The notes under the pieces: generated by a model
What the model saw: the letters and a program-made list of their open reading frames with translations, nothing else
Databases searched by the model: none
Told to the model about the DNA's origin: nothing
In this document: piece after piece, positions 8,876 to 18,261 of the stretch
Layout: every line of letters starts with the position of its first letter
How positions within the stretch are numbered: the first letter of the stretch is position 1
Made by a program: the position numbers and the translations under genes
Source of the DNA: Xanthomarina sp. F1114
GTDB lineage: Bacteria; Bacteroidota; Bacteroidia; Flavobacteriales; Flavobacteriaceae
Direction of reading: 5' to 3'
Assembly (NCBI RefSeq): GCF_026410255.1
Contig: NZ_JAPMLL010000010.1
Span: forward strand, 1 to 64,000
Length of the DNA stretch: 64,000 nucleotides

Positions 8876-10147
8876 TTATGAAACAATTAAAGTATTACCG
8901 ATAGCACATTCTAGACATTTATTTTTATCACAATATTCGGTTTTTAACTGAATTAAAGCCTGAGATTCCAACGCAGAATGCGACACCTTTTTCAAATTAT
9001 TAAAAGCCGAAACAATGCTGTTCTTCTCTGAAGGAATTTGTTTGACTAACTCCAACAAGCCGTCATTCTCATCCTTACCTTGAAATCTTGCATAGGCAAA
9101 TTTAATAGGGATGATTGTATTTATTAAAAGTAAATCGACAAATGACTTTGCGATGCTTTTTGACGATACTTTAGATTCTTTTCCAAAGGTGAAATGAGAT
9201 TTCCAAAAAGAAGACGTGTTTACGTGAAAGAGCTCGTAAAATTCTTTTCTAGAATTAAATTCTATAACTTTTGAAAATAAATTATGCTGTAAATGATAAA
9301 GAGTTGCTAGTTGTGATAAACGGATAGTTGGAAAGTTCTGTGGTCTCAATCTAAAGAATTGAATGGACATGACATCGTTATTAGTTAATTTAAATTTTTG
9401 TTTTAAAAAACCATACTCTTTCTTAAGTTCTAAAAAATAAGACTCTTGTATATCTTCTTCCAATAAGCCAGATTGTCCAAAAAACAAGGCTTCCAAAGCT
9501 GTTTGATTAGTTTGTAGTTTTCTAATTATGGTATAATCAATTGTTTTTGCCATGCTAAAAAAAGCATCTCCATTTACTTTCAGTCCAAAATTTTTAGCAA
9601 GCATTCTAAATAAAACGGCTTCCCAATTATTTTTGGAATATTTTAATAAGTTCTCGACAACTTCAGATTTTCTTTCAAGACGCTCAAAATACAAGCGTTC
9701 CAACCAATTTTCTATGACAAAATTATCAACCTCTGCAAAATCTGATTCACAATTAATCCATTTGTTTTGAGAAGACATTAATCTGATATAGTTTTTAAAG
9801 AGCTCTTTATCTACAACATGTTTTAATTCCAAAGTTGGAATTATAGAATTATCCTTTCTAAATATTTCGGTATCGTGTTCCCAAACTACATGTAAAATCA
9901 CATTGTCATATGCCTGATCTGTTTCATGATGGTGCACAAACCAATCGCTAGAATTAATATGAATTTCAACATTTCCAGCCCAAAGTTGACCAGCTATTTT
10001 TAGCTGAGCATTAAAAAAGTCTGGTCCCGAATTGGTATTATGTTGTCCAACCGAAACTATTTCTAAGGCTTCAAACTGAGTTGTTTTTAAATTAACAACA
10101 GCCATTTTTTTATATTGCCAGATATAATGTAAAAATGATTCTTGCAT
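8876..10147 (-). CDS. DUF2851 family protein
   Basis: A 423-residue soluble protein matching the Bacteroidota family DUF2851: N-terminus MQESFLHYIWQYKKM, and the conserved block NTNSGPDFFNAQLKI...WAGNVEIHINSSDW at 37-69. Near the C-terminus is a cysteine cluster CDKNKCLECA (CxxxxCxxC), which could bind metal. Function is unknown. It is the first gene of a minus-strand run with pspC and the channel. Confidence 0.85.
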   Translation of the reverse strand: MQESFLHYIWQYKKMAVVNLKTTQFEALEIVSVGQHNTNSGPDFFNAQLKIAGQLWAGNVEIHINSSDWFVHHHETDQAYDNVILHVVWEHDTEIFRKDNSIIPTLELKHVVDKELFKNYIRLMSSQNKWINCESDFAEVDNFVIENWLERLYFERLERKSEVVENLLKYSKNNWEAVLFRMLAKNFGLKVNGDAFFSMAKTIDYTIIRKLQTNQTALEALFFGQSGLLEEDIQESYFLELKKEYGFLKQKFKLTNNDVMSIQFFRLRPQNFPTIRLSQLATLYHLQHNLFSKVIEFNSRKEFYELFHVNTSSFWKSHFTFGKESKVSSKSIAKSFVDLLLINTIIPIKFAYARFQGKDENDGLLELVKQIPSEKNSIVSAFNNLKKVSHSALESQALIQLKTEYCDKNKCLECAIGNTLIVS

Positions 10148-10341
10148 AATCTAAAAATACTAAATTATCTTGTATATTTAACTAATTACTAAGGGATTGT
10201 TATTATAAATACACGTAAAAATTAGCAGCCTCCATTTTGAAAGTAAAGTCTTTAAAATTAAAGCATTTTATTATATAGGTATTGTTAAAGTTATCTTACT
10301 CTATATCTAGTTTTCGTAAAACCTTTTTATATTTAAAGTAT

Positions 10342-11490
10342 ATGGAAATATTAATACAATTATATACATCTACAAGGAATAAAACCCAAGATCTCTGTAA
10401 GCCCTTAAAAAAAGAAGATTATACACCGCAATCTGCCGAGTTTGCAAGTCCTCCAAAATGGCATTTAGCACATACATCTTGGTTTTTTGAAGAAATGATT
10501 CTAAAAGCTTACTCTAATGCTTATCAGGTTTTTGATGCTTCTTACAGCTTCCTATTTAACAGTTATTACAATAGTGTTGGAGAAAGAATTGAAAGAAAAA
10601 ACCGAGGATTAATAACAAGACCTTCTATTGATAAGGTTTATGAATATCGTGCTTATGTAGACAAACATATGACAGCGCTTCTACAATCAAATCCATCTAA
10701 AAAAATTGAAGAACTAACCGTTTTGGGGGTCAATCATGAGCAGCAACATCAAGAACTATTAATAACCGATTTAAAACACACATTTTCCTGTAATCCTATT
10801 TACCCAAGATATTCCGAAACAAATTATATGGATGCCCAAAACAAAAGCAACGGCTGGGTAGAAATACCAGAAGGGGTTTATAATATAGGTCATGACGGAA
10901 CCAATTTTTGTTATGATAATGAGCTTGGAAAACATCGGGTATTTTTAGAACCCTTTAAAATGTCTAAAGCTTTAGTTACAAATGCCGATTATATAAAGTT
11001 TATAAACGACAATGGATATGAACAAGTAAAATATTGGCTGGACGATGCCTGGCATTGGATAAAAGAAAACAAAATTAAAAGTCCCTTATATTGGAAATTA
11101 ATTGATAATGTTTGGCACCAATACACCTTATCTGGCTTACAGCCTGTAAATCCTGAGGCTATTTTAACACATATTTCTTATTACGAAGCAGCTGCTTATG
11201 CGTTTTGGGCAGGATATAGATTACCAACAGAATTTGAATGGGAAATAGCTTCCAAACAATTAGATTGGGGATCAGTCTGGGAGTGGACCAATTCGGCTTA
11301 CCTACCATACCCAAATTTTGAAATTGCAAAAGGAGCCGTTGGGGAATATAACGGGAAATTTATGGTCAATCTCATGGTACTTCGAGGCGCATCTTTAGCA
11401 ACGGCCAAAAACCACAGTAGAAATACCTATAGGAATTTCTTTTCCCCTAGTACACAATGGCAATTTTCCGGAATACGATTAGCTAAATAA
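10342..11490 (+). CDS. egtB: Ergothioneine sulfoxide synthase EgtB
   Basis: A non-heme iron enzyme that joins hercynine to a thiol (gamma-glutamylcysteine or cysteine) with O2. The ATG at 10342 gives 382 residues and a family-like start (MEILIQLYTSTRNKTQDLCKPL). An upstream in-frame TTG at 10282 would add 20 unlikely residues. A DinB-like helical domain carries the likely iron ligands H44 (HLAHTSWFFEE), H132 and H136 (NHEQQHQE). An FGE-sulfatase fold follows (from about 187, NGWVEIPEG) and ends with GASLATAKNHSRNTYRNFF. It is 5 bp upstream of egtD. No egtA, egtC or egtE is seen nearby. Confidence 0.92.
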   Translation: MEILIQLYTSTRNKTQDLCKPLKKEDYTPQSAEFASPPKWHLAHTSWFFEEMILKAYSNAYQVFDASYSFLFNSYYNSVGERIERKNRGLITRPSIDKVYEYRAYVDKHMTALLQSNPSKKIEELTVLGVNHEQQHQELLITDLKHTFSCNPIYPRYSETNYMDAQNKSNGWVEIPEGVYNIGHDGTNFCYDNELGKHRVFLEPFKMSKALVTNADYIKFINDNGYEQVKYWLDDAWHWIKENKIKSPLYWKLIDNVWHQYTLSGLQPVNPEAILTHISYYEAAAYAFWAGYRLPTEFEWEIASKQLDWGSVWEWTNSAYLPYPNFEIAKGAVGEYNGKFMVNLMVLRGASLATAKNHSRNTYRNFFSPSTQWQFSGIRLAK

Positions 11491-11495
11491 TCTCT

Positions 11496-12443
11496 ATGAA
11501 CAAAAAATTTAAAAATGATATAAATGAAGGTCTTAGCAAGTTATCAAAAACCTTACCTTCAAAATATTTCTACGACAAAATTGGAGACGCCTTATTTGTA
11601 AAAATAATGAATCTCCCAGAATACTATTTAACAAAAGCTGAATTTGATATTTTTAAGAATCAAACTAAAAACATCATTTCATCTTTAGATATAAAACCCA
11701 ACACCTATTTTGAGTTAATAGAATTAGGTGCTGGAGATGGCACAAAAACCAAAGAACTTCTTAAAGTCTTATTATTAGAAAATTTTCAGTTTGAATATCT
11801 TCCTGTAGATATTTCACAAAACGCTCTCGACAACCTAGAAGCTAATTTAAACAAAGAATTGCCAAAACTGAAAGTAACAAAAAAACAAGGCGATTATTTT
11901 AGTGTTCTAGACAGTTTAAAAACATCTAAACATCCCAAAGTTGTTTTGTTTTTAGGTTCCAATATAGGGAATATGGAAGACGAAAAAGCCAGTAGATTTA
12001 TTACAAACCTAAGTAATAGCTTAAACACTAAGGGCAAAATACTTTTAGGAGTCGATTTAATAAAAGCCCAAGACATAGTTTTACCTGCATACAACGATAA
12101 AGCAGGAGTAACTAAAGCATTCAATTTAAATTTATTACATAGAATTAATAGAGAGTTGGATGCGAATTTCAGTATAAAAGATTTCTCGCATCAACCTGAA
12201 TACTCAGAAAAAGAGGGCATTGCAAGAAGTTATATTGTAAGCAATATAGACCAAGATGTATCCATTGGCGCTTTAAACAAGGTTTTTCATTTTAAGAAAG
12301 ATGAAAAAATCTATACGGAAATCTCCAGAAAATATAACGATCTTGTTTTGAATGAGATTTTAAAAAACAGTGAACTTAAAATTGTGACAAAACTATTGGA
12401 TGCTAAAGGGTATTTTGCAGATTATATTCTTATAAAAACATAA
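11496..12443 (+). CDS. egtD: L-histidine N(alpha)-methyltransferase EgtD
   Basis: A 315-residue SAM-dependent enzyme that trimethylates histidine to hercynine, the first step of ergothioneine synthesis. The family start is clear (LPSKYFYDKIGDALFVKIMNLPEYYLTKAE, positions 20-49 by its key residues). The SAM loop is ELGAGDGTKTKELL (76-89), and a second motif LFLGSNIGNM follows. Length matches mycobacterial EgtD (about 320). It is translationally close to both neighbours (5 and 4 bp gaps), so egtB-egtD-racemase-like form one operon. Confidence 0.93.
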   Translation: MNKKFKNDINEGLSKLSKTLPSKYFYDKIGDALFVKIMNLPEYYLTKAEFDIFKNQTKNIISSLDIKPNTYFELIELGAGDGTKTKELLKVLLLENFQFEYLPVDISQNALDNLEANLNKELPKLKVTKKQGDYFSVLDSLKTSKHPKVVLFLGSNIGNMEDEKASRFITNLSNSLNTKGKILLGVDLIKAQDIVLPAYNDKAGVTKAFNLNLLHRINRELDANFSIKDFSHQPEYSEKEGIARSYIVSNIDQDVSIGALNKVFHFKKDEKIYTEISRKYNDLVLNEILKNSELKIVTKLLDAKGYFADYILIKT

Positions 12444-12447
12444 AATC

Positions 12448-13116
12448 ATGCTCAAAACCCAAAATATTTTAGGAATTCTAGGCTTGGGCAACAGAAGTAC
12501 CTTGTTTTATATAGATACATTAAATACTGCGTATAACAATGAAGAGAAAGCATATAGCACCTTCCCTTTTTTACTTTACAACACAGATTTTAATGAAATA
12601 AATCCGTATTTACCTGATAATTTTAAAAAACTACTTCCAACACTTTCAGAATGTTTTAATCAATTAGAAAGACTTCCTATAAGTCATCTTTTAGTTCCAA
12701 ATATCACGTTGCATGAAGCTATTGACAAACTTAAAACACCTTTTCCTATTCTTCATCCATTAGCTTTAAGCCTTAATTATTTAAAGGAAAACAAAAAAGA
12801 GCAAGTAGTGATTTTTGGATCAAAATATACAATGACTTCCAGATATATTTCAAATTACTTAGCTAAGGAAGACATTGAAGCAACTTCGCCTTCAAAAAAA
12901 GATATGGAATTTATTGATAATTTAAGAACCAAAATCTATTCAAATTCTGAAACTCCTTCAGAAATAGAAGCCTATAATATGTTGGTAAAGAAATATAGTC
13001 GAAATGCTCTTGTTATGATTGCTTGTACAGAGCTATCCATTTTAAAAAGCTCTATAGACGTTTTAGACTTGACATGCCTTCAAGTTGAAAAAGCTTTAAA
13101 ACTCCATAAAAATTGA
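12448..13116 (+). CDS. Aspartate/glutamate racemase-fold protein lacking one catalytic Cys
   Basis: A 222-residue protein with the Asp/Glu racemase fold (ILGILGLGNRSTLFYIDTLN; C-terminal MIACTELSILK). The second catalytic Cys is present at 193. The first is not: the usual PCNTxH motif reads PNITLH at 84-89, with Asn at the Cys position. A two-base racemase mechanism is therefore unlikely, while a one-Cys isomerase, lyase or non-enzymatic role remains possible. It is 4 bp behind egtD, so a role tied to ergothioneine or its sulfur donor is suggested but unproven. Confidence 0.72.
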   Translation: MLKTQNILGILGLGNRSTLFYIDTLNTAYNNEEKAYSTFPFLLYNTDFNEINPYLPDNFKKLLPTLSECFNQLERLPISHLLVPNITLHEAIDKLKTPFPILHPLALSLNYLKENKKEQVVIFGSKYTMTSRYISNYLAKEDIEATSPSKKDMEFIDNLRTKIYSNSETPSEIEAYNMLVKKYSRNALVMIACTELSILKSSIDVLDLTCLQVEKALKLHKN

Positions 13117-13310
13117 AACTCTTCTCATAGAATTAAATTATTTCAAACTTACTATTTAATGTTTAATAAATATGACAGAGAGCTAAGAGTAAAAAATAGT
13201 AATCATTGGTTCATATGGAAGAAGTTTATAATTTTATATATTCGCATCTTTACATAATCAGCCATTATTTAACTAGAATTAAATTATAATGGCGTATAAA
13301 CCTTAAATCT

Positions 13311-13724
13311 ATGAAGACATATTTAGCAGTTTTATTATTCGGTGTATTTTTATTTTCCGGATGCGAACAATCTAATTCTAAGAAATCAGACACTAATACA
13401 GATCAGACTGTTACTAAAGAAGAGCAGGTAAATAATGCTCCTGAAAGTAGTTCTGATAATGGTTCTGATACTCCAAAGCCTGCCAAGGCAGCTACAGGTT
13501 TGAATCCAGCTCATGGTCAGCCTGGTCACGATTGTGCTATTCCTGTTGGAGCGCCATTGAACAGTAAGAACAATTCATCGCCTATGGTAAACCCTGGAAG
13601 CTCATCTCCTATGGTAAATCCAGGAAGCTCATCGCCTCTTAAGGCTGCCCAAGGCACGAATCCTGCTCATGGACAACCAGGTCACGATTGCGCAATTCCA
13701 GTTGGTGCCCCATTAAATAAATAG
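13311..13724 (+). CDS. Lipoprotein with duplicated NPAHGQPGHDCAIPVGAPLN motif
   Basis: A 137-residue lipoprotein: lipobox LFSG-C18, then an acidic Ser/Asn/Asp-rich linker. Two near-identical 20-residue repeats (about 64-84 and 116-136; NPAHGQPGHDCAIPVGAPLN) are separated by SSPMVNPG-type short repeats (89-109). Each repeat holds two His and one Cys (HxxxGHxC), which could bind metal or heme-like ligands. Short proteins with this motif occur in flavobacteria (from memory) without known function. It has its own hairpin terminator downstream and no operon partner. Confidence 0.7.
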   Translation: MKTYLAVLLFGVFLFSGCEQSNSKKSDTNTDQTVTKEEQVNNAPESSSDNGSDTPKPAKAATGLNPAHGQPGHDCAIPVGAPLNSKNNSSPMVNPGSSSPMVNPGSSSPLKAAQGTNPAHGQPGHDCAIPVGAPLNK

Positions 13725-13771
13725 TTTTCTGACTTAATTATTTACAGTCAAAAAACTAATAAGAATTAATA

Positions 13772-13802
13772 AAAAAACCTGAGCATTTGGATCAGGTTTT
13801 TT
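13772..13802. terminator. Bidirectional terminator between convergent genes
   Basis: AAAAAACCTGA (13772-13782) and TCAGGTTTTTT (13792-13802) form an 11-bp stem with a 9-nt loop. T-runs on both strands let it serve the lipoprotein gene on plus and the PLP enzyme gene on minus. Confidence 0.85.
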
Positions 13803-13838
13803 ATTATGTATTGTTTTTCTGTCCTACTAAAAGTTATA

Positions 13839-14819
13839 TTATTCAATATACCCCATTTTCTTCATCCAGTCGTTGTTAAACATTTTACCCACATATCTAC
13901 TACCATGATCGTGAAATAAAACCACCACCACATCATCTTTTGTAAAATGTTCTTTTAATTGCAACAAACCTTTAATAGCAGCTCCGGCAGAGTTCCCAAG
14001 AAACATACCTTCTTCTTTAGCTAATTTTTGAGTATATACTGCTGCATCTTTATCGGTTACTTTAGTAAACCCATCAATAATATCGAAGTCTACATTTTTT
14101 GGTAAAATATCTTCTCCAATTCCTTCGGTTACATAAGGATAGATTTCATTTTCATCGAAGATTCCTGTTTCATGATATTTTTTAAACACAGAACCATAGG
14201 TATCAATTCCCCAAACTTTCACATCCGGGTTTTGTTCTTTCAAATATCTACCAACTCCAGAAATGGTTCCCCCTGTTCCAACTCCAACAACAAAATGAGT
14301 GATTTTTCCATCAGTTTGTTTCCAAATTTCTGGTCCCGTGCTTTGGTAGTGAGCTTTTGTATTACTTAAATTATCATACTGATTTACGTACCACGAATTT
14401 GGTGTTTCTTCACCTAAACGTTTAGAAACAGAATAATAAGATCTTGGATCGTCTGGTTCTACATCTGTTGGACAAACAACCACCTCTGCTCCTACAGCCC
14501 TCAACATATCAATCTTTTCCTTGCTTTGCTTGTCGGCCATTACAAAAACACATTTGTAGCCTTTTACAATTGCCGCTAATGCCAAGCCCATTCCTGTGTT
14601 TCCGGACGTTCCTTCAATAATAGTTCCTCCTGGTTTTAAACGTCCATCTGCTTCAGCATCTTCAATCATGGTTAATGCCATTCTATCTTTTACAGAGTTT
14701 CCTGGGTTAAAAGTTTCGTATTTTGCCAATACCAAACAAGGTAAATCTTCTGTAAGTTTATTCATTTTAACCAAAGGCGTATTCCCAATAGTTTCTAAGA
14801 TGTTATTTACGTAATCCAT
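13839..14819 (-). CDS. Cystathionine beta-synthase / cysteine synthase family PLP enzyme
   Basis: A fold-type II PLP enzyme. The start at 14819 (MDYVNNILETIGNTPLVKMN) gives 326 residues; an upstream in-frame ATG at 14870 would add 17 atypical residues. Lys in NPGNSVKDR binds PLP, EGTSGNTGMGLA is the substrate/phosphate loop, and GVGTGGTISGVG binds the PLP phosphate. The block NQYDNLSNTKAHYQSTGPEI resembles cystathionine beta-synthases more than bacterial CysK. There is no C-terminal CBS-pair domain. Cysteine synthase activity cannot be excluded. Confidence 0.88.
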   Translation of the reverse strand: MDYVNNILETIGNTPLVKMNKLTEDLPCLVLAKYETFNPGNSVKDRMALTMIEDAEADGRLKPGGTIIEGTSGNTGMGLALAAIVKGYKCVFVMADKQSKEKIDMLRAVGAEVVVCPTDVEPDDPRSYYSVSKRLGEETPNSWYVNQYDNLSNTKAHYQSTGPEIWKQTDGKITHFVVGVGTGGTISGVGRYLKEQNPDVKVWGIDTYGSVFKKYHETGIFDENEIYPYVTEGIGEDILPKNVDFDIIDGFTKVTDKDAAVYTQKLAKEEGMFLGNSAGAAIKGLLQLKEHFTKDDVVVVLFHDHGSRYVGKMFNNDWMKKMGYIE

Positions 14820-14883
14820 ATATTTGAAAACCCCATTAATAATGGGAAAGTATCTTTTATAATTAATCAAAAAATTTCAAGTG

Positions 14884-14891
14884 CAAATGTA
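14884..14891 (-). promoter_or_regulatory. -7 promoter box of the PLP enzyme gene
   Basis: The minus strand reads TACATTTG, an exact TAnnTTTG box 65 bp upstream of the chosen start. No clear -33 TTG is found at the usual distance. Confidence 0.4.
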
Positions 14892-14963
14892 AGATTTTGC
14901 TATGAATTCACGAATTGTTTTAAGAAGGAATTATATTAGAGCGTCTAAATTGACTTAGGAATA

Positions 14964-16199
14964 TTACTCAAATCGGATAGCTTTTACCGGCGAAATTTTT
15001 GTAATAATATAAGATGGCAGTAACAACATAACCAAGCACAGTACAAAAGTTCCAATATTTAATGCCAAAATATAACCTAAACTAATATAAACTGGAGCTT
15101 CAGTTACATAGTACACATCTGGGTTTAACGGAAATAATTTTAAATACTTTTGAGCAAATAATAGACCAAGTCCAATTACATTTCCCCAAATTAAACCTAA
15201 GCTAATTAAATAGGAGGCGTTGTATAAAAATATTTTTCTAATGGCCCAATTGTTAGACCCAAGCGCTTTTAGAATCCCAATCATTTGCGTGCGCTCCAAA
15301 ACTAAAACAAGTAAAGCGGTTATCATATTAATACCCGCAACTAAGATCATAATGCCAATAATGCCATAAATATTTTTGATAAAAATTTTAATCCATTCAA
15401 AAATAGAACCGAACTTTTGTTCAACTGTTACTACATTTAATAAGGATGGCGTATTTTGATACACTTGATTAAAGGTCTCATTTAACTTAGCATAATCTTT
15501 AACAAAAACTTCAAAGTGACCAGCTTGGTCGCTTTCCCATCGGTTTAGACGTTGTAAATGTCGTAAATCTCCAAGTACGTAGGTCTCGTCAAAATCTTTA
15601 AAACCCGAACTATAAATACCAACAATATGATATGTAATCATACTTGGTGGCTTATTAGGATCTTCTTTTCTAAATAACGTTGTAAAACTATCTCCTAATT
15701 TAAATTGCATTCTATTTGCTAAATATTTAGAAATAAGCACATCTTCGTTTCTACCTTCACTATAATCCGGAAGCCTTCCTTCTATTAAAAAATCTTGAAA
15801 ATAAGACCATTTAAAATCGGCCCCAACGCCTTTCAAAATAATAGCCTCAAAATCTGTTTCCGTTCTAATAATTCCAAATTTAGTAGCTACAGCTTGAATA
15901 TGCTCAACCTCATCTACCGATTTGAATTCTGGATAGAAATCCTGATTCATGGAAATGGGCTTTCCACTTTCTTGTGAATTATTACTATCGAAATTTGAAA
16001 TAATAATATCGCCATTAAAGGCCACTACTTTTTCTCGAATCTTTTGCTGAAGCCCTATTCCTGTAGCAATAGCAATCATCATAACTACAATTCCTATAGC
16101 AATAGCGGCAATACCAATTTTTATTATTGGTGCCGAAACACTACTTTTATACGCTTTACTATCAATTATGCGTTTTGCTATAAAATATTCGAATTTCAA
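14964..16199 (-). CDS. LolC/LolE-like ABC transporter permease
   Basis: A permease of the FtsX/MacB superfamily, about 411 residues from the TTG at 16199 (then KFEYFIAKRII, the usual family start); an in-frame TTG at 16208 would add three residues. One N-terminal transmembrane helix (about 25-48, IIKIGIAAIAIGIVVMMIAI) precedes a large periplasmic domain, and three helices follow near 275-405. The C-terminus ISPVKAIRFE is typical. Likely role: lipoprotein release from the inner membrane. Its start directly abuts the divergent muramidase gene. Confidence 0.85.
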   Translation of the reverse strand: MKFEYFIAKRIIDSKAYKSSVSAPIIKIGIAAIAIGIVVMMIAIATGIGLQQKIREKVVAFNGDIIISNFDSNNSQESGKPISMNQDFYPEFKSVDEVEHIQAVATKFGIIRTETDFEAIILKGVGADFKWSYFQDFLIEGRLPDYSEGRNEDVLISKYLANRMQFKLGDSFTTLFRKEDPNKPPSMITYHIVGIYSSGFKDFDETYVLGDLRHLQRLNRWESDQAGHFEVFVKDYAKLNETFNQVYQNTPSLLNVVTVEQKFGSIFEWIKIFIKNIYGIIGIMILVAGINMITALLVLVLERTQMIGILKALGSNNWAIRKIFLYNASYLISLGLIWGNVIGLGLLFAQKYLKLFPLNPDVYYVTEAPVYISLGYILALNIGTFVLCLVMLLLPSYIITKISPVKAIRFE

Positions 16200-17468
16200 A
16201 TGATGCAATTAAAATTTATACATGTCAAAAATACAGTTTTATTATTTGTTTTAATAGGCATTTCATGTGGAAACTTTTCTAAAAACAAAAGCGAAAACCG
16301 AGTTCAATCTTCTACTCATGTAATTGCTAAACCTCAAAATCCGCACAAGGATAAAAATATAATTGTTGCTGCCAATCAGACCGAAAAATATCTTCCTTTA
16401 TTAAAAGGAAAACGGGTTGGAATTGTTGCCAACCAAACCAGTGTTATCTTTAAAAACGCAGATCACACTAAAAACACACATTTGGTAGATTCTCTAATGA
16501 CTTTGAATGTAGCGATTAAAAAAGTGTATTCTCCAGAACATGGTTTTCGGGGAAAAGCTGATGCTGGTGAATTAGTAGCTCATGGAAAAGACACAAAAAC
16601 AGGCTTATCTATAATTTCGCTTTATGGAAAAAATAAAAAGCCGTCTCTGGAAGCTGTTAAAGATATTGATATCATGATTTTCGATATTCAAGATGTTGGG
16701 GTCCGGTTTTACACCTATATCTCAACATTACATTATATGATGGAAACTTGCGCAGAGGCCAATATTCCTTTACTGATTTTAGACAGACCCAACCCCAACG
16801 GACACTATATTGATGGGCCAACCCTAGAAATTGAAAACAAAAGTTTTTTAGGAATGCATCCCATTCCTTTGGTACATGGATTGACAATTGGCGAATTTGC
16901 GCAGATGTTAAATGGTGAAAAGTGGTTAGAAAATAAAGCACAATGTAATATTACGGTTATTCCTGTTAAGAATTATACCCATGACACTTTTTATAGTGTT
17001 CCAATAAGACCTTCTCCAAACTTACCTAACGACCAGTCTATAAAATTATATCCAAGTCTTGGACTTTTTGAAGGCACAGATATTAATGCCGGTCGTGGAA
17101 CTGAATATCAGTTTCAACGTTACGGCGCCCCATTTTTAAATAAGAATGTTTTCTCGTTTAGTTATACACCCAAAGAAAATTTTGGTGCTAAAAACCCAAA
17201 ACATAAAGATGTGCTTTGCTATGGGGAAGATTTACAAAACAGCGATTTGAAAAATGAAGTATCTCTGCAATGGTTAATAAAAGCCTATAACAACGCTACA
17301 GACAAATCTAAAGTTTTTAATACAGCTAATTTTACCAAACATGCTGGCACGGCCAAACTACAACAACAAATTGAAGCAGGTATAAGTGAAAAAGACATTA
17401 AAGCCAGTTGGCAAAAAGATTTAGAAAACTATAGAAAAATGCGTGCTAAATATTTAATTTACAAATAA
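16200..17468 (+). CDS. DUF1343 / NamZ-like exo-beta-N-acetylmuramidase lipoprotein
   Basis: Start ATG at 16200 (or 16203) places a lipobox (VLIGISC) near the N-terminus; earlier in-frame codons lie inside the opposite gene. The 422-residue protein matches DUF1343, now the GH171 family of exo-muramidases that cut terminal MurNAc from peptidoglycan fragments. Family blocks: GKRVGIVANQTSV, VYSPEHGFRGKADAGE, IDIMIFDIQDVGVRFYTYISTL, LDRPNPNG, PSPNLPN and FEGTDINAGRGTE. Likely in murein turnover or scavenging at the cell surface or periplasm. Confidence 0.85.
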   Translation: MMQLKFIHVKNTVLLFVLIGISCGNFSKNKSENRVQSSTHVIAKPQNPHKDKNIIVAANQTEKYLPLLKGKRVGIVANQTSVIFKNADHTKNTHLVDSLMTLNVAIKKVYSPEHGFRGKADAGELVAHGKDTKTGLSIISLYGKNKKPSLEAVKDIDIMIFDIQDVGVRFYTYISTLHYMMETCAEANIPLLILDRPNPNGHYIDGPTLEIENKSFLGMHPIPLVHGLTIGEFAQMLNGEKWLENKAQCNITVIPVKNYTHDTFYSVPIRPSPNLPNDQSIKLYPSLGLFEGTDINAGRGTEYQFQRYGAPFLNKNVFSFSYTPKENFGAKNPKHKDVLCYGEDLQNSDLKNEVSLQWLIKAYNNATDKSKVFNTANFTKHAGTAKLQQQIEAGISEKDIKASWQKDLENYRKMRAKYLIYK

Positions 17469-17472
17469 ACAA

Positions 17473-18261
17473 TTAATCGTAAGGCTTCCCGTTTGGCCTT
17501 AAATTATTTCTTCTGTAATCTGCTCTAGATTGAATATTATCTCTTCCAGAGCGTATATCTGTAAGATTATAAGCTTTAGAATATGAAGGTTTATTGTTTC
17601 GTTCCAGAATATTATCAATTTTTCTAGTTCGCAAATGCTTAGCGTCTAAAGTCTCTTTTTCTTCTAAAGAAGCTAAGGTTTCAGGGGTTACAGCACTAGT
17701 TGAAACCTCGATACTATTAGCATCTAAGTTTATATGGTTATTAGCTGTATTTTCGGCTAACTCAGTAGACCTTGGAAAGTCTTTTATAATTTTGTTTTCT
17801 TCAAGATCTAAAATTGGAATATTACTATCCGCTAAATTTATCGAAGATGGCAAGGGTTTCATTCCCTTATAGGAATTCATATCTATTGGAAGTAATCTGG
17901 AAATTTTAAAAACAATACTCTTTGTGTAAATATAAGTATCATCGCGACCTTCAGTTTGCACAACTGCAAAAGTATAATCGCCAATATCTAAAGCGTTTAA
18001 AGGAACTTTAATTGTTTTTGTAATATTATTAATTGGGTAAATTTCTAAACCATCATCACCAATAATTTCAATTCTATTAAGGTCGAATTTACTCTCTAGA
18101 TATAAAGTATCACCAGAAGCGTTTAGTTGGTGCTTTAAATTTTCGGCTGTTTTGTTTACGTTTTTAAAAAGTGAGGAATATACAACATCTTGACTGTAGG
18201 ATGTATTTACAACAATCATAACGATAAACATAAACATTTTGAAATTAGGGGTCTTCTTCAT
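17473..18261 (-). CDS. Secreted protein of unknown function
   Basis: A 262-residue exported protein: signal peptide 1-23 (VNTSYSQ). A compact beta domain follows to about residue 125 (NASGDTLYLESKFDLNRIEI...LNALDIGDYTFAVVQ), then a low-complexity charged tail. The domain is clearly related to the downstream-coordinate neighbour at 18493-18852 (shared N-SxGDTLxLxSK and DxxDxGxxxF patterns). No enzyme motif is seen. It converges on the muramidase gene with only 4 bp between stops. Confidence 0.6.
   Translation of the reverse strand: MKKTPNFKMFMFIVMIVVNTSYSQDVVYSSLFKNVNKTAENLKHQLNASGDTLYLESKFDLNRIEIIGDDGLEIYPINNITKTIKVPLNALDIGDYTFAVVQTEGRDDTYIYTKSIVFKISRLLPIDMNSYKGMKPLPSSINLADSNIPILDLEENKIIKDFPRSTELAENTANNHINLDANSIEVSTSAVTPETLASLEEKETLDAKHLRTRKIDNILERNNKPSYSKAYNLTDIRSGRDNIQSRADYRRNNLRPNGKPYD

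Noticed and set aside
16672-16941. 89-codon open frame on the minus strand
   Set aside because: It is antisense to conserved DUF1343 motifs; no start context or homology is visible.
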